This document shows positions 1 through 7,011 of a stretch of DNA of 16,085 nucleotides, piece by piece. The position numbers were made by a program, and so were the translations under genes. This stretch comes from Thermoplasmata archaeon (GTDB taxonomy: Archaea > Thermoplasmatota > Thermoplasmata > Lutacidiplasmatales > UBA184): positions 1 through 16,085 of the forward strand of contig JASHUL010000102.1 of assembly GCA_030039995.1 (NCBI GenBank). Reading direction: 5' to 3'. How positions within the stretch are numbered: the first letter of the stretch is position 1; every line of letters starts with the position of its first letter. The notes below the pieces were generated by a model. The model made no database searches, was not told the origin of the DNA, and saw nothing but the letters and a program-made list of their open reading frames with translations.

Positions 1-1000
1 GCGGGGCGGGGGACGTCACGGGCGCGTGGGGCGGCGGAGCGGGCGGCGGCGCCGGCTTCAGGCCGGGCGGCGCGGGGGGCTTCGGCGGGGGCGGGGCGAG
101 GAGCTGCTTCAGGAACGACTGCACTTGGGTCCACGCGGCCTCCGCGGGCCCGACCGAATAGGACGACATGTCGCGGGCCAGGAAGTCGTGCCGCATGCCC
201 GGAGACTCCACGAACTCCGCTCGCGCGGAGGCGGGTCGGCCGGACGATCGGATCTGCGCCCACGACTTCTTCGCGGCGCCGTCGCGCGAGCCCCCGACGA
301 AGACGATCGGGGCCGTGACCAGCTTCGCGAGGTTGGCCGGGGTGACCGGTTGAGGGTAGGCGAGCGCGACCGCCGTGAGCTTCGTGTCCTGGGAGGCGAG
401 CATCAGTGCGAGGCTTGCGCCGTACGACACGCCGAACACCGCGGACTTCGCCGGGTCGACCATCTCCCGCCCCCGGAGATACGCGAGGGCGTCCGCGTAG
501 AGGTGCAAGAGGTCGACGATGCGACCGGAGCGCATCGGGATGCCGCCCCGGAACCGCGCCCCCGTCCGCAGGGCGACATGGTGGCGCGCGCCGATCCCGT
601 CGGTCTTTCCGACGTCCGGGATCATCACCTCGTACCCGTCGCGGGCGAACCGGATGGCGGCGTCCAGCAGGGTCGTCGTGATGCCGTAGACGTCCGGAGT
701 GATCAGCAGGACCGGATGGCGGACGACCTTGGTCGGGGTGAGAACGATCGCCGGCGCCTTCCCGCTCGGGTTGACATCGGTCGGAAACCAGACGCGGTCG
801 CTCCGGTAGAGCGGCGCCGGCGCGCCGGGCTTCTTGTCGGACTTGATCCACGTCTTGTTGAGGAAGTCGAGCACGCAGAGCTTGTAGCGCTCTTCGCGGA
901 GCACGATCACCGCCTGGCGAACGCCGCAGATGTCGCAGACCCCGACCACGCCGCTCCCGAACTCTTCGGGAAGGTCCATCATCCGGTCGTCGTCGCGCAT
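1..1000 (-). CDS. dienelactone hydrolase-family alpha/beta hydrolase (3' end beyond window)
   Basis: The gene reads leftward from an ATG at 1000 and runs off the window without a stop (333 codons visible). The body is an alpha/beta hydrolase of the dienelactone hydrolase type. The nucleophile elbow is GVSYG with Ser192, the acid is probably Asp240 in GGSRDG, and the base is His271 in GMRHDF, so a complete Ser-Asp-His triad is visible in the usual order. Dienelactone hydrolases classically use Cys as nucleophile; Ser points to a general esterase or lactonase, substrate unknown. Two additions are unusual. The N-terminus (residues 21-42) has CDIC plus a third Cys42, like a small metal-binding knuckle, and the C-terminus after about residue 301 is a Pro/Ala-rich tail. 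No signal peptide is seen, so it is probably cytoplasmic. It lies 84 bases downstream of the PIN gene and has its own TATA-like element. A second in-frame ATG at codon 7 is an alternative start. Confidence 0.85.
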   Translation of the reverse strand, partial: MRDDDRMMDLPEEFGSGVVGVCDICGVRQAVIVLREERYKLCVLDFLNKTWIKSDKKPGAPAPLYRSDRVWFPTDVNPSGKAPAIVLTPTKVVRHPVLLITPDVYGITTTLLDAAIRFARDGYEVMIPDVGKTDGIGARHHVALRTGARFRGGIPMRSGRIVDLLHLYADALAYLRGREMVDPAKSAVFGVSYGASLALMLASQDTKLTAVALAYPQPVTPANLAKLVTAPIVFVGGSRDGAAKKSWAQIRSSGRPASARAEFVESPGMRHDFLARDMSSYSVGPAEAAWTQVQSFLKQLLAPPPPKPPAPPGLKPAPPPAPPPHAPVTSPAP

Positions 1001-1043
1001 GCTCGTCGCTCTCGCCGTCGGACGCAGTTTCCGAGCCCGGCGC

Positions 1044-1053
1044 GATTCTTAAC
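1044..1053 (-). promoter_or_regulatory. putative TATA box for the alpha/beta hydrolase gene
   Basis: On the minus strand this reads GTTAAGAATC, an AT-rich element in GC-rich surroundings. It is centred about 48 bases upstream of the ATG at 1000, which would leave a leader of roughly 20 bases. No clear Shine-Dalgarno sequence is visible in that leader. Confidence 0.4.
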
Positions 1054-1084
1054 CGTTGCCGCGAGCGGTCGGCGGGAGACGGGG

Positions 1085-1459
1085 TCACTCTGACGGCGCG
1101 ATGTGCCCCGGGCGTAGCTCGAGACGGTGCCGGTCCCGGGGGGCGAGGACGGTCACCCCGCGGGCCGAGAGCCGTGCCTGGAGCGCCCGGTCGGCGGTGA
1201 CGACCGCCCAGCCTCGGCGGCTTGCGAGCTCGACGATCGCACGGTCGCCCCGCGCCGGGGTCCCCGTCCGCGCGAACCGATCGGCGAGGGCGCGGGCGAC
1301 CACCGCCCCGGCGGTGCGTCGGGCGATCAGGCGGTCGAGCTCCCCGAGCGTGGAGGTCGCGACCGCGATGCGGGCGCCCGGGACGAGTCGGTCGACCTCC
1401 GCCTCGAGCGGGAAGCCGACGCGTACCGGTAGGAACAGCGCGTTCGTGTCCAGCAGCAC
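1085..1459 (-). CDS. PIN-domain protein, putative ribonuclease
   Basis: This 124-residue protein starts at a GTG (1459) and consists of a single PIN domain. The acidic residues that bind the catalytic metal in this fold are all visible: Asp4 in LLDTNAL, Glu40 in STLGELDR, Asp72 in RGDRAIVE and Asp90 in VVTADR. The short form and the motif TADRALQ resemble archaeal Fcf1/Utp24-like PIN proteins (rRNA processing) more than VapC toxins, but the subgroup is not certain. No small antitoxin gene lies beside it: the upstream neighbour is an acyl-CoA ligase ending 28 bases away on the same strand. A toxin-antitoxin role is therefore not supported by context. No Shine-Dalgarno is seen, and it may be translated from the ligase transcript. 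Confidence 0.85.
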   Translation of the reverse strand: MLLDTNALFLPVRVGFPLEAEVDRLVPGARIAVATSTLGELDRLIARRTAGAVVARALADRFARTGTPARGDRAIVELASRRGWAVVTADRALQARLSARGVTVLAPRDRHRLELRPGHIAPSE

Positions 1460-1487
1460 CGTCGGCCGGGAGGCCGGGGCGCGGGGT

Positions 1488-3125
1488 CTACGGCTTGCGG
1501 ACGACGATGCCGAGCGCTTCTCGGTCGTACTGGGTCCCTCCGCGACGTTCCCGCAGAACGAACCGCTGTGCCTTCTGGTTCGCGGTCTTCGGGACCTCGT
1601 CGATAAACTCGAGGTACCGCGGCACCATGAAGAACGGAAGGTGCTCGACGCAGAACTCGAACAGCTCTTGCGCCGACGCGGTCGCGCCCGGGCGGAGCTG
1701 GACGAACGCCTTCACGTCCTCCTCTCCGAGCGGGGAAGGGACGCCGACGACCACGGACTCGAAGACGGCGGGATGACGGTTGATCGCGGTCTCGACGTCG
1801 TACGGGGCGAGGTTCTCCCCCCGCCGCCGGATCACGTCCTTCTTTCGATCGACGAAGTAGTAGTACCCGTCCGGGTCGCGCGTGACGTAGTCGCCCGTGT
1901 GGAACCAGAGATTCCGCCACGCCTCGACGGTCTTCTCGGGCTTGTCCAGGTAGCCGAGGAACATCGTGAACGGGGCGCGGGGCCGTACGACCAGCTCCCC
2001 TCGGGTGCCGGGCGGTACGGGGCGGTCGTCGTCGTCGACGACGTCGGCCTCGACAAAACCGAGCGGCGTGCCGATCGAGCCGACCCGGACCGCGTCGGGC
2101 GGATTCATCAACGTCGTGCAACCGCACTCGGTCATCCCATACAGTTCAACGATCGTCACCGCGAACCGACGCTCGAATTCGGGCCAGACGGCCCGGGTCG
2201 TACCGGCGGTGAGCGCCGTGCGAACGGAGTGCGTCGCGTCGGTGGGCTTGTCGGGCTGCTTGAACAGGACGTTGATCATCGCGATCAGGAGCGAAACGTG
2301 CGTCGCGCCCATCCCGGCGGCCGTCTCCCAGTACGTGGACGCGTGGAACCGCTCGTCGAACGCCGCAGTGAGGTCGTGGAGCATCGCCGCGAGGGTTGTC
2401 ATTTCCTGCGCGTTGCAGTGAAAGAGCGGCAGCGCGGTGAACAGCACGGAGTCGGGCCGCAGTCGGCTCCGCTGTCCGATCTCGAGCGAGGTGCGCAACA
2501 TCTGCTCGTGGGGAATGATCGCTCCTTTGGGAGGACCGGTGGTCCCGCTGGTGTAGAGGATCGACGCAGGATCGCTCGGAGCGGGCGGCGGGACCGGGGC
2601 GGCGCCAACGTCGGACCGTAGCTCGGCGAAGTCGGGAAGGTCCGGGGGAGTTCCCTCCGAGCCGTCGACGCCGCCGACCCACTCCCTCGGGATCCGAAGC
2701 CCGTCGCGGAGCGGAGCATACGCCCCCCACAGCCGGCGGTCGACGACGACCCCGGTCGGCCGGCAGTCCGCGAGCTCGTAGCGGAGCAGCTCGCCCTTGA
2801 GGCCCGTGTTCAACGGCACGAGCACGGCCCGCCGTTTGGCGAGCGCGAACCACAGGAGCGGGAACTCCGGCGTGTTGAACAGGAGGGCCGCCACCCGGTC
2901 TCCCGGACCGACCCCGGCCTCCGCGAGCCCGTTCGCGACCCGGTCCGTCTCCCGGTCGAGTTCGCGGTACGAAAGCTCCCGGCCGGCGAAGCGCAGCGCG
3001 GGTCGCGTCCCGTTCTTACGGCCCTTCTCGCGGACCAGCGTGGTGAGGTCGTGGTACTCCTCACCCGGATCGAGCATCGGTGCGACGAGCGGCCCTGGGG
3101 CATAAGGGTTGAGCGACGCGGCCAC
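1488..3125 (-). CDS. AMP-forming acyl-CoA ligase (ANL superfamily, CaiC-like)
   Basis: The protein (545 residues) activates a carboxylic acid as an acyl-adenylate and transfers it to CoA. ANL core motifs occur in order: the P-loop YTSGTTGPPKG (191-201), YGMTE (329-333), HTGD (409-412) and the hinge DRKKDVIRRRGENLAP (426-441). The C-terminal catalytic lysine is probably Lys518 in KTANQK. The GENLAP hinge and the overall layout recall crotonobetaine/carnitine-CoA ligase and related ATP-dependent acyl-CoA ligases, but the substrate cannot be read from sequence. No acyl-CoA dehydrogenase or thiolase is nearby to help. The start used is a GTG at 3125, close behind a TATA element at 3144-3151. An ATG at codon 17 (3077) is an alternative, because the TATA-to-GTG distance is slightly short for a leaderless start. 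Confidence 0.93.
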   Translation of the reverse strand: MAASLNPYAPGPLVAPMLDPGEEYHDLTTLVREKGRKNGTRPALRFAGRELSYRELDRETDRVANGLAEAGVGPGDRVAALLFNTPEFPLLWFALAKRRAVLVPLNTGLKGELLRYELADCRPTGVVVDRRLWGAYAPLRDGLRIPREWVGGVDGSEGTPPDLPDFAELRSDVGAAPVPPPAPSDPASILYTSGTTGPPKGAIIPHEQMLRTSLEIGQRSRLRPDSVLFTALPLFHCNAQEMTTLAAMLHDLTAAFDERFHASTYWETAAGMGATHVSLLIAMINVLFKQPDKPTDATHSVRTALTAGTTRAVWPEFERRFAVTIVELYGMTECGCTTLMNPPDAVRVGSIGTPLGFVEADVVDDDDRPVPPGTRGELVVRPRAPFTMFLGYLDKPEKTVEAWRNLWFHTGDYVTRDPDGYYYFVDRKKDVIRRRGENLAPYDVETAINRHPAVFESVVVGVPSPLGEEDVKAFVQLRPGATASAQELFEFCVEHLPFFMVPRYLEFIDEVPKTANQKAQRFVLRERRGGTQYDREALGIVVRKP

Positions 3126-3143
3126 TCGGCCGGGGTGAGCGAG

Positions 3144-3151
3144 ATTTCTTA
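3144..3151. promoter_or_regulatory. single TATA-like element shared by divergent ligase and Nudix genes
   Basis: The plus strand reads ATTTCTTA and the minus strand TAAGAAAT; it is the only AT-rich stretch between the two divergent start codons (49 bases apart). Its centre lies about 27 bases from the Nudix GTG at 3175, the spacing expected for a leaderless archaeal mRNA, and about 22 bases from the ligase GTG at 3125. Confidence 0.5.
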
Positions 3152-3174
3152 GGGGGGTCGAGGCTCCTGCGTCC

Positions 3175-3618
3175 GTGTCCGTCGCCTCCCAGCCGTACCG
3201 GCCGTCGGCCCCGATCGTGCCCGAGCTCGCCGCCGGGATCGCGATCTTCTCGGAGACCGACGGTCGCGTCTTTCTGCTGCACCAGGCGGACGAGGACCGT
3301 TGGTGCCTACCGAAGGGTCACGTCGACCCGGGCGAGTCGCTCGAGAGCGCAGCGCTTCGGGAGGTCCGCGAGGAGACCGGATTCGAGCGGGTCGTGATCG
3401 AAGGCGAGCTGCACGAGGTCGCCTACCGTTTCTACAGCCCGCGGAAGGACGCCAACGTCCACAAGTCGGTCGTGTACTATCGGGGAAGGACGGCCGAACG
3501 CGAGGCCCGACTCGAACCGATCTTTGACCGCGCCGACTGGTTCGACCTCCCCGAGGCGATCCGTCGCGTTCGATTCCCGACCGACCGCTCCGTCCTGGAA
3601 GCGGCGGAAAGAAAGTAA
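3175..3618 (+). CDS. Nudix hydrolase
   Basis: This 147-residue protein hydrolyses a nucleoside diphosphate linked to another moiety. The Nudix box is complete (GX5EX7REUXEEXGU): Gly48, Glu54, Arg62-Glu63, Glu66-Glu67 and Gly69. The metal-binding glutamates are therefore all present. The flanking motif WCLPKGHVDPGES and the size resemble diadenosine tetraphosphate (Ap4A) hydrolase and MutT-like housekeeping enzymes. Ap4A hydrolase is the likeliest role, but the substrate is inferred. The GTG start at 3175 fits a leaderless transcript from the TATA element about 27 bases upstream. The gene is divergent from the acyl-CoA ligase and ends in a perfect hairpin shared with the convergent surface-protein gene. 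Confidence 0.93.
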   Translation: MSVASQPYRPSAPIVPELAAGIAIFSETDGRVFLLHQADEDRWCLPKGHVDPGESLESAALREVREETGFERVVIEGELHEVAYRFYSPRKDANVHKSVVYYRGRTAEREARLEPIFDRADWFDLPEAIRRVRFPTDRSVLEAAERK

Positions 3619-3630
3619 GGAAAGGGTTGG

Positions 3631-3654
3631 GGTGGGTCCCGGACGGGACCCACC
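3631..3654. terminator. perfect 10-bp hairpin between convergent genes
   Basis: The arms GGTGGGTCCC (3631-3640) and GGGACCCACC (3645-3654) are exact complements around a four-base loop. The hairpin sits in the 50-base gap between the convergent Nudix and surface-protein genes. Read on the minus strand it is followed by a pyrimidine tract (CCCTTTCCTTACTTTC). Archaeal termination usually needs a U-rich tract, so the hairpin may instead protect 3' ends. Confidence 0.55.
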
Positions 3655-3668
3655 GTGCGTCGGATCGA

Positions 3669-5108
3669 CTACATCCGTCGCGTCGGGTCCTCGGGCGCCG
3701 CCGGCCCTGCGGCCGGGGGCGTCATCGGTGCCTGGGGGCCCGGGGCGCCGGCCGTCGGCGGAACCCCGCCCGGCCAGCTCTCCCCGTACCCACCGACCAG
3801 TCCCTTCTGGGACCGGCGCCGGGCGTACGCCCGCCACTCCACGACCGAGACCGTGCCGATCACGGCCGCGACCGCGAGACCCGCGATCACGACCACCGCT
3901 CCCGCGCTCAGGATCGGGGCCGCCGCGGCGGTGCACCCGCCGGTGAGGCAGGAGTTCTCCGCCTCGGCCGCCGGGACGCTCATCGGTGCGCCGACCACGG
4001 TCGCGCCGGGCGAGGCCGCTCCGGCGGCCGGCGTGGCGCCGCCCGTCGAAGATGTCTCGAGGCCGCTCACCGAGCTCGTGTCCGCGCTGAACGTCGTCGC
4101 GCCCGCCGTGGCGAAGTAGCCACGGGAGCCCGGGCTGACGTAGAGCGTCTGCGCCGAGATCTCCGCGCTGCCCAACGAGTCCGAGGCGTACGGCTGGGCG
4201 TCGCCGCCGAAGATGTCGAACGCGCGGGGCACGAAGACGAACGCGTCGTAGTTACCGAGCGGTCCCTCGACGATCAGGACGATCGCCGTGCGGGGCTTGT
4301 GGTCGGCGAACGTCGGCACGCCGTAGGTCTTCGTCACGTCGTACCCGGTGAGGTTGACCGTCCCCGGGGTGCTGAGCGTGCCGTTGACCGACTTCGTTCC
4401 CGAACCCGTCTGGCCGTTGAACCCGTTGTTCGCCCACGAGTAGGTGATGTTCCAGCTCGCGGTCGGGGTCACGGTCGCGGTCGAGTTCCATTCGGAGACG
4501 CCCGTCAAGTTCAGCGGGATCACGCCGAGCGCCGGAGCGAACTGCACGTCCGTCGCCGCCGTCGCCGAGACGTCGAGGCTCGCCGACTTCGTCGTGGTGC
4601 CGTGCGTCACGGAGATCGACTCCGCGAGCGAGGCCGCGCTGTTCGTCGAGACGTTCAGGACCCCCAGTGCGGGCGTCGCCACGCCGTCCACGTAGACGGT
4701 CGAGTCGTTCGTGAGGTTCGCGAACGCGACGTCGACCTCCTGCCCGTGGAACGAGTACGTCGCCGACTCCGTCGGGCTCGAGAGCGTCGCCGTCAGGTCG
4801 ACTCCGACCGTACGCTGCTCTTCCAGCTCGACCGTGTTCGCCGATGTGTTCGTCGCCGTGAAGATGACCGTCCAACCGAACGAGGCGTTCCACGTCAGTT
4901 CCGTGGTGCCTACGATCAGCGTGTTGTTCGACCATCCGACGCCTCCGTACGCCCACTGATTCGACGGCGAATCTGCCGTCGCCAGCGGGGCGGGAGAGGC
5001 GCTCGCCGTGCCCGCGAGGACCGGGAAGGCCGCGAGAGCGACCAACACCGCCACGCCCGTGAGCACGAGCCACCCTTTCGTTCCGCCCAATTTCGCCATC
5101 TGTTTCAC
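3669..5108 (-). CDS. large membrane-anchored extracellular protein of unknown function
   Basis: The family of this 479-residue protein is not recognised. The start is a GTG at 5108 (an ATG at codon 4 is the alternative). Residues 1-38 look like a Sec signal peptide, with a hydrophobic core at about 13-32 and small residues before position 38. The exported region, about 39-395, is Ser/Thr/Ala/Val-rich and beta-strand-like, with many N-x-S/T sequons (for example around Asn74, Asn131, Asn152, Asn208, Asn220 and Asn242), which suggests heavy N-glycosylation. Cys387 and Cys392 lie just before a transmembrane helix at about 398-423. A basic stop-transfer stretch (RAYARRR) and a Pro/Gly-rich cytoplasmic tail of about 43 residues follow. 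This layout suggests a surface or S-layer-associated adhesin or receptor, but no domain proves it. It appears monocistronic and is convergent with the Nudix gene. Confidence 0.85.
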   Translation of the reverse strand: MKQMAKLGGTKGWLVLTGVAVLVALAAFPVLAGTASASPAPLATADSPSNQWAYGGVGWSNNTLIVGTTELTWNASFGWTVIFTATNTSANTVELEEQRTVGVDLTATLSSPTESATYSFHGQEVDVAFANLTNDSTVYVDGVATPALGVLNVSTNSAASLAESISVTHGTTTKSASLDVSATAATDVQFAPALGVIPLNLTGVSEWNSTATVTPTASWNITYSWANNGFNGQTGSGTKSVNGTLSTPGTVNLTGYDVTKTYGVPTFADHKPRTAIVLIVEGPLGNYDAFVFVPRAFDIFGGDAQPYASDSLGSAEISAQTLYVSPGSRGYFATAGATTFSADTSSVSGLETSSTGGATPAAGAASPGATVVGAPMSVPAAEAENSCLTGGCTAAAAPILSAGAVVVIAGLAVAAVIGTVSVVEWRAYARRRSQKGLVGGYGESWPGGVPPTAGAPGPQAPMTPPAAGPAAPEDPTRRM

Positions 5109-5131
5109 CTGACGGATGTTTCTCCGTCAGG
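5108..5131 (-). repeat. 9-bp perfect inverted repeat abutting the start codon of the surface-protein gene
   Basis: CCTGACGGA (5108-5116) and TCCGTCAGG (5123-5131) are exact complements around the six-base loop TGTTTC. In the minus-strand transcript the stem ends on the first base of the GTG start codon at 5108. With the TATA-like element at 5154-5165 the predicted leader is about this hairpin and nothing more. It could fold in the mRNA and affect initiation, or act as a DNA operator just downstream of the promoter. Confidence 0.65.
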
Positions 5132-5153
5132 CGGAAGCAGGCCCGGAGCCCCG

Positions 5154-5165
5154 ACATAAACGGCT
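5154..5165 (-). promoter_or_regulatory. putative TATA box for the surface-protein gene
   Basis: The minus strand reads GCCGTTTATGTC, the only AT-rich patch between hutU and the surface-protein gene. It lies about 50 bases upstream of the GTG at 5108, which predicts a transcription start near 5132 and a leader of about 24 bases. Confidence 0.45.
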
Positions 5166-5191
5166 GTTCCGGCCTCGGGCGCGCTCTCGGG

Positions 5192-5208
5192 ACACCGTGC
5201 TACGGTGT
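5192..5208 (-). terminator. candidate hairpin terminator downstream of hutU
   Basis: ACACCGT (5192-5198) and ACGGTGT (5202-5208) form a 7-bp stem with a three-base loop, 22 bases past the hutU stop on the minus strand. Flanking GG and CC could extend the stem with a two-base bulge. No U-run follows directly, so a role in RNA 3'-end formation is only suggested by position. Confidence 0.4.
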
Positions 5209-5230
5209 GTCCGGGCCGGGCGAAGATCCG

Positions 5231-6907
5231 TCAGGGGCCGCCGAGGCCCGGGATTCGGAACCGGGCCCCTCGGGCGACCCGGATCGACTCCGGGTAGCCG
5301 GCGTCCGCGTGTCGCGCGACCCCGATCCCTGGGTCGTTGTGAAGCACACGGCCGATCCGGCGGTCGGCGTCGTCCGTGCCGTCCGCCACGATGACGAGGC
5401 CCGCATGGATCGAGTTGCCGATCCCGACCCCCCCACCGTGGTGAACGGAGACCCAACTCGCCCCGCTCGCGACGTTCAACAGGGCGTTCAGGATCGGCCA
5501 GTCCGCGATCGGGTCGGAACCGTCGCGCATCCCCTCGGTCTCCCGGAACGGGCTCGCGACGCTCCCCGTGTCGTGGTGGTCCCGACCGATCGCGATCGGC
5601 GCCTGCACCGCCCCGTCGTGGACGAGCGCGTTGACCAGGTGCCCGAACCGTTCGCGCTCGCCGTACCCCATGTAGCAGATTCGGGCCGGGAGCCCTTGGA
5701 AGCGGACCTTCTCCGCCGCGAGCCGGATCCAGCGGCAGAGGGGAGCGTTCTCGGCGAACTCCCGGAGGATCATCCGGTCGATCGTGCCGATATCGTCCGG
5801 AGCGCCGCTCAGGGCGAGCCACCGGAACGGACCGCTGCCGACCTCGAAGAGCGGACGGATGTAGCGGGGCACGTAACCGGGGATGTCGAACGCGTTCGCG
5901 ACGCCGGCCTCGCGCGCCTGCGTGCGGAAGTTGTTCCCGTAGTCGAACGCCTTCGCCCCGCGTCGTTGGAGTTCGAGGATCGCCCGGGCTTCGACGGCGA
6001 TCGAGCTCCGGACCTTGGCAAGGTACCCCGGCGGGTCGAACTCCCGCACGGTCGCGGCCTCCTCGACATCGAGCCCCTGCGGGATGTAGCCGACGCGCAG
6101 GTCGTGGGCGGCCGTCTGGTCGCTCACGATGTCCGGGACGACCCCCCGGCGGACCAGCTCGGGAAACACTTCGGCGGCGTTCGCGCGTAGGCCGACCGAG
6201 AGCGGCCGTCGCTCGGCGACCGCCGCGCGGACTCGGGCGAGCGCGTCGTCGAGGTCGTTCGCCTCCTCGTCAAGGTACCCGTGCGCCCGACGGCGCGCCA
6301 GCGCCGCGGGGTCGACGTCGACGACCAGCGCGACCCCACCGAGCAGAGTGGTCGCGAGCGGCTGCGCCCCGCCCATCTCGCCCAGCCCGGAGGTCAGGAA
6401 CCAACGGCCCGCCAACGAATCCGCCCCGAACTCGAGGCGGGCGAGCGAGGCCAGTGTCTCGTAGGTCCCCTGCAGGATCCCTTGGGTCCCGATGTAGATC
6501 CAGCTGCCGGCGGTCATCTGACCGAACATCGTGAGGCCTCGGGCCTCGAGGTCCCAGAACAGCTCGTCCGTCGCCCAACGCGGGACGACCAGGGCGTTCG
6601 CGATCAGGACCCGCGGCGCGTCCGGGTGCGTCGGAAACACTCCGACCGGTTTACCCGACTGAACGAGGAGGGTCTCGTCGTTCCCGAGGGTACGCAGCGT
6701 CGCGAGGATCCGGTCGAAGCTCTCCCAATCTCGGGCGGCCTTTCCTCGGCCCCCGTAGACGATCAAGTGGGCGGGGTCCCGGGCGACCTCGGGGTCGAGG
6801 TTGTTCTGGAGCAGACGGTAGGCGGCCTCCTGGGACCAACCGCGGCAGTGGAGCGTCGACCCGCGCGGGGACCGGACCGTGCGGGACGACTCGAGGGTGC
6901 GCGGCAT
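5231..6907 (-). CDS. hutU: urocanate hydratase (urocanase)
   Basis: HutU converts urocanate to 4-imidazolone-5-propionate, the second step of histidine degradation, using tightly bound NAD+ as an electrophilic cofactor. The 558-residue length matches the family. Recognisable blocks run the whole length: NNLDPEVA (35-42), YGGRGKAARDW (51-61), the dinucleotide-binding stretch TMFGQMTAGSW (126-136) and GLGEMGGAQPLA (174-185), SDQTAAHD (262-269), and EGMRDGSDPIADWP (458-471). Cys411 in LPARICYMGYGER corresponds to the conserved active-site Cys410 of the Pseudomonas enzyme. Small departures include GEMGG where GGMGG is usual and VHHGGGVGIGNS for VHNGGGVGMGYS. The start is an ATG at 6907, a few bases downstream of the likely transcription start. 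No hutH, hutI or hutG-type gene is in the window, so it is a solitary gene here. Confidence 0.97.
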   Translation of the reverse strand: MPRTLESSRTVRSPRGSTLHCRGWSQEAAYRLLQNNLDPEVARDPAHLIVYGGRGKAARDWESFDRILATLRTLGNDETLLVQSGKPVGVFPTHPDAPRVLIANALVVPRWATDELFWDLEARGLTMFGQMTAGSWIYIGTQGILQGTYETLASLARLEFGADSLAGRWFLTSGLGEMGGAQPLATTLLGGVALVVDVDPAALARRRAHGYLDEEANDLDDALARVRAAVAERRPLSVGLRANAAEVFPELVRRGVVPDIVSDQTAAHDLRVGYIPQGLDVEEAATVREFDPPGYLAKVRSSIAVEARAILELQRRGAKAFDYGNNFRTQAREAGVANAFDIPGYVPRYIRPLFEVGSGPFRWLALSGAPDDIGTIDRMILREFAENAPLCRWIRLAAEKVRFQGLPARICYMGYGERERFGHLVNALVHDGAVQAPIAIGRDHHDTGSVASPFRETEGMRDGSDPIADWPILNALLNVASGASWVSVHHGGGVGIGNSIHAGLVIVADGTDDADRRIGRVLHNDPGIGVARHADAGYPESIRVARGARFRIPGLGGP

Positions 6908-6934
6908 CGCTGGGAGGCCCGGACCTGTTGCGCG

Positions 6935-6945
6935 GTAAGAAACCT
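6935..6945 (-). promoter_or_regulatory. putative TATA box for hutU
   Basis: The minus strand reads GGTTTCTTACC, centred about 33 bases upstream of the hutU ATG at 6907. This predicts a very short leader of under 10 bases and no Shine-Dalgarno-based initiation. Confidence 0.45.
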
Positions 6946-7011
6946 TCCCGACTTCGCTACCGGAACGGAGACCCGCGGTCCACGGGCCCGCAAGGTTCTA
7001 TATCCTCCCCC

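Noticed and set aside
26..1093. Long open frame on the plus strand, Arg-rich
   Set aside because: It is antisense to the alpha/beta hydrolase, whose minus-strand translation has a full catalytic triad. The plus frame has the Arg/Gly/Asp-rich composition typical of antisense frames in GC-rich DNA.
1085..1487. Possible VapBC toxin-antitoxin pair with the PIN protein as toxin
   Set aside because: No antitoxin-size gene lies on either side. The upstream gene is a complete acyl-CoA ligase and the downstream one a hydrolase.
1056..2621. 521-codon open frame on the plus strand
   Set aside because: It is antisense to the PIN and acyl-CoA ligase genes, which carry all family motifs. Composition is low-complexity Arg/Asp/Glu.
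3627..5159. 510-codon open frame on the plus strand
   Set aside because: Antisense to the surface protein, which has signal peptide, membrane anchor and sequons. The plus frame is nearly all Arg/Asp/Gly/Val with no domain.
5108..5235. Ten-base sequence CCTGACGGAT repeated at 5108-5117 and inverted at 5226-5235, as a possible insertion scar
   Set aside because: The flanks show no transposase, no target duplication and no terminal repeats beyond this. One copy overlaps the hutU stop and a chance match is likely.
6997..7006. Second TATA-like patch (TTCTATATCC) upstream of the pstS-like gene
   Set aside because: It is about 42 bases before the GTG, with the better TATA box at 7018-7025 between them. 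It could be a secondary promoter but there is no evidence to call it.
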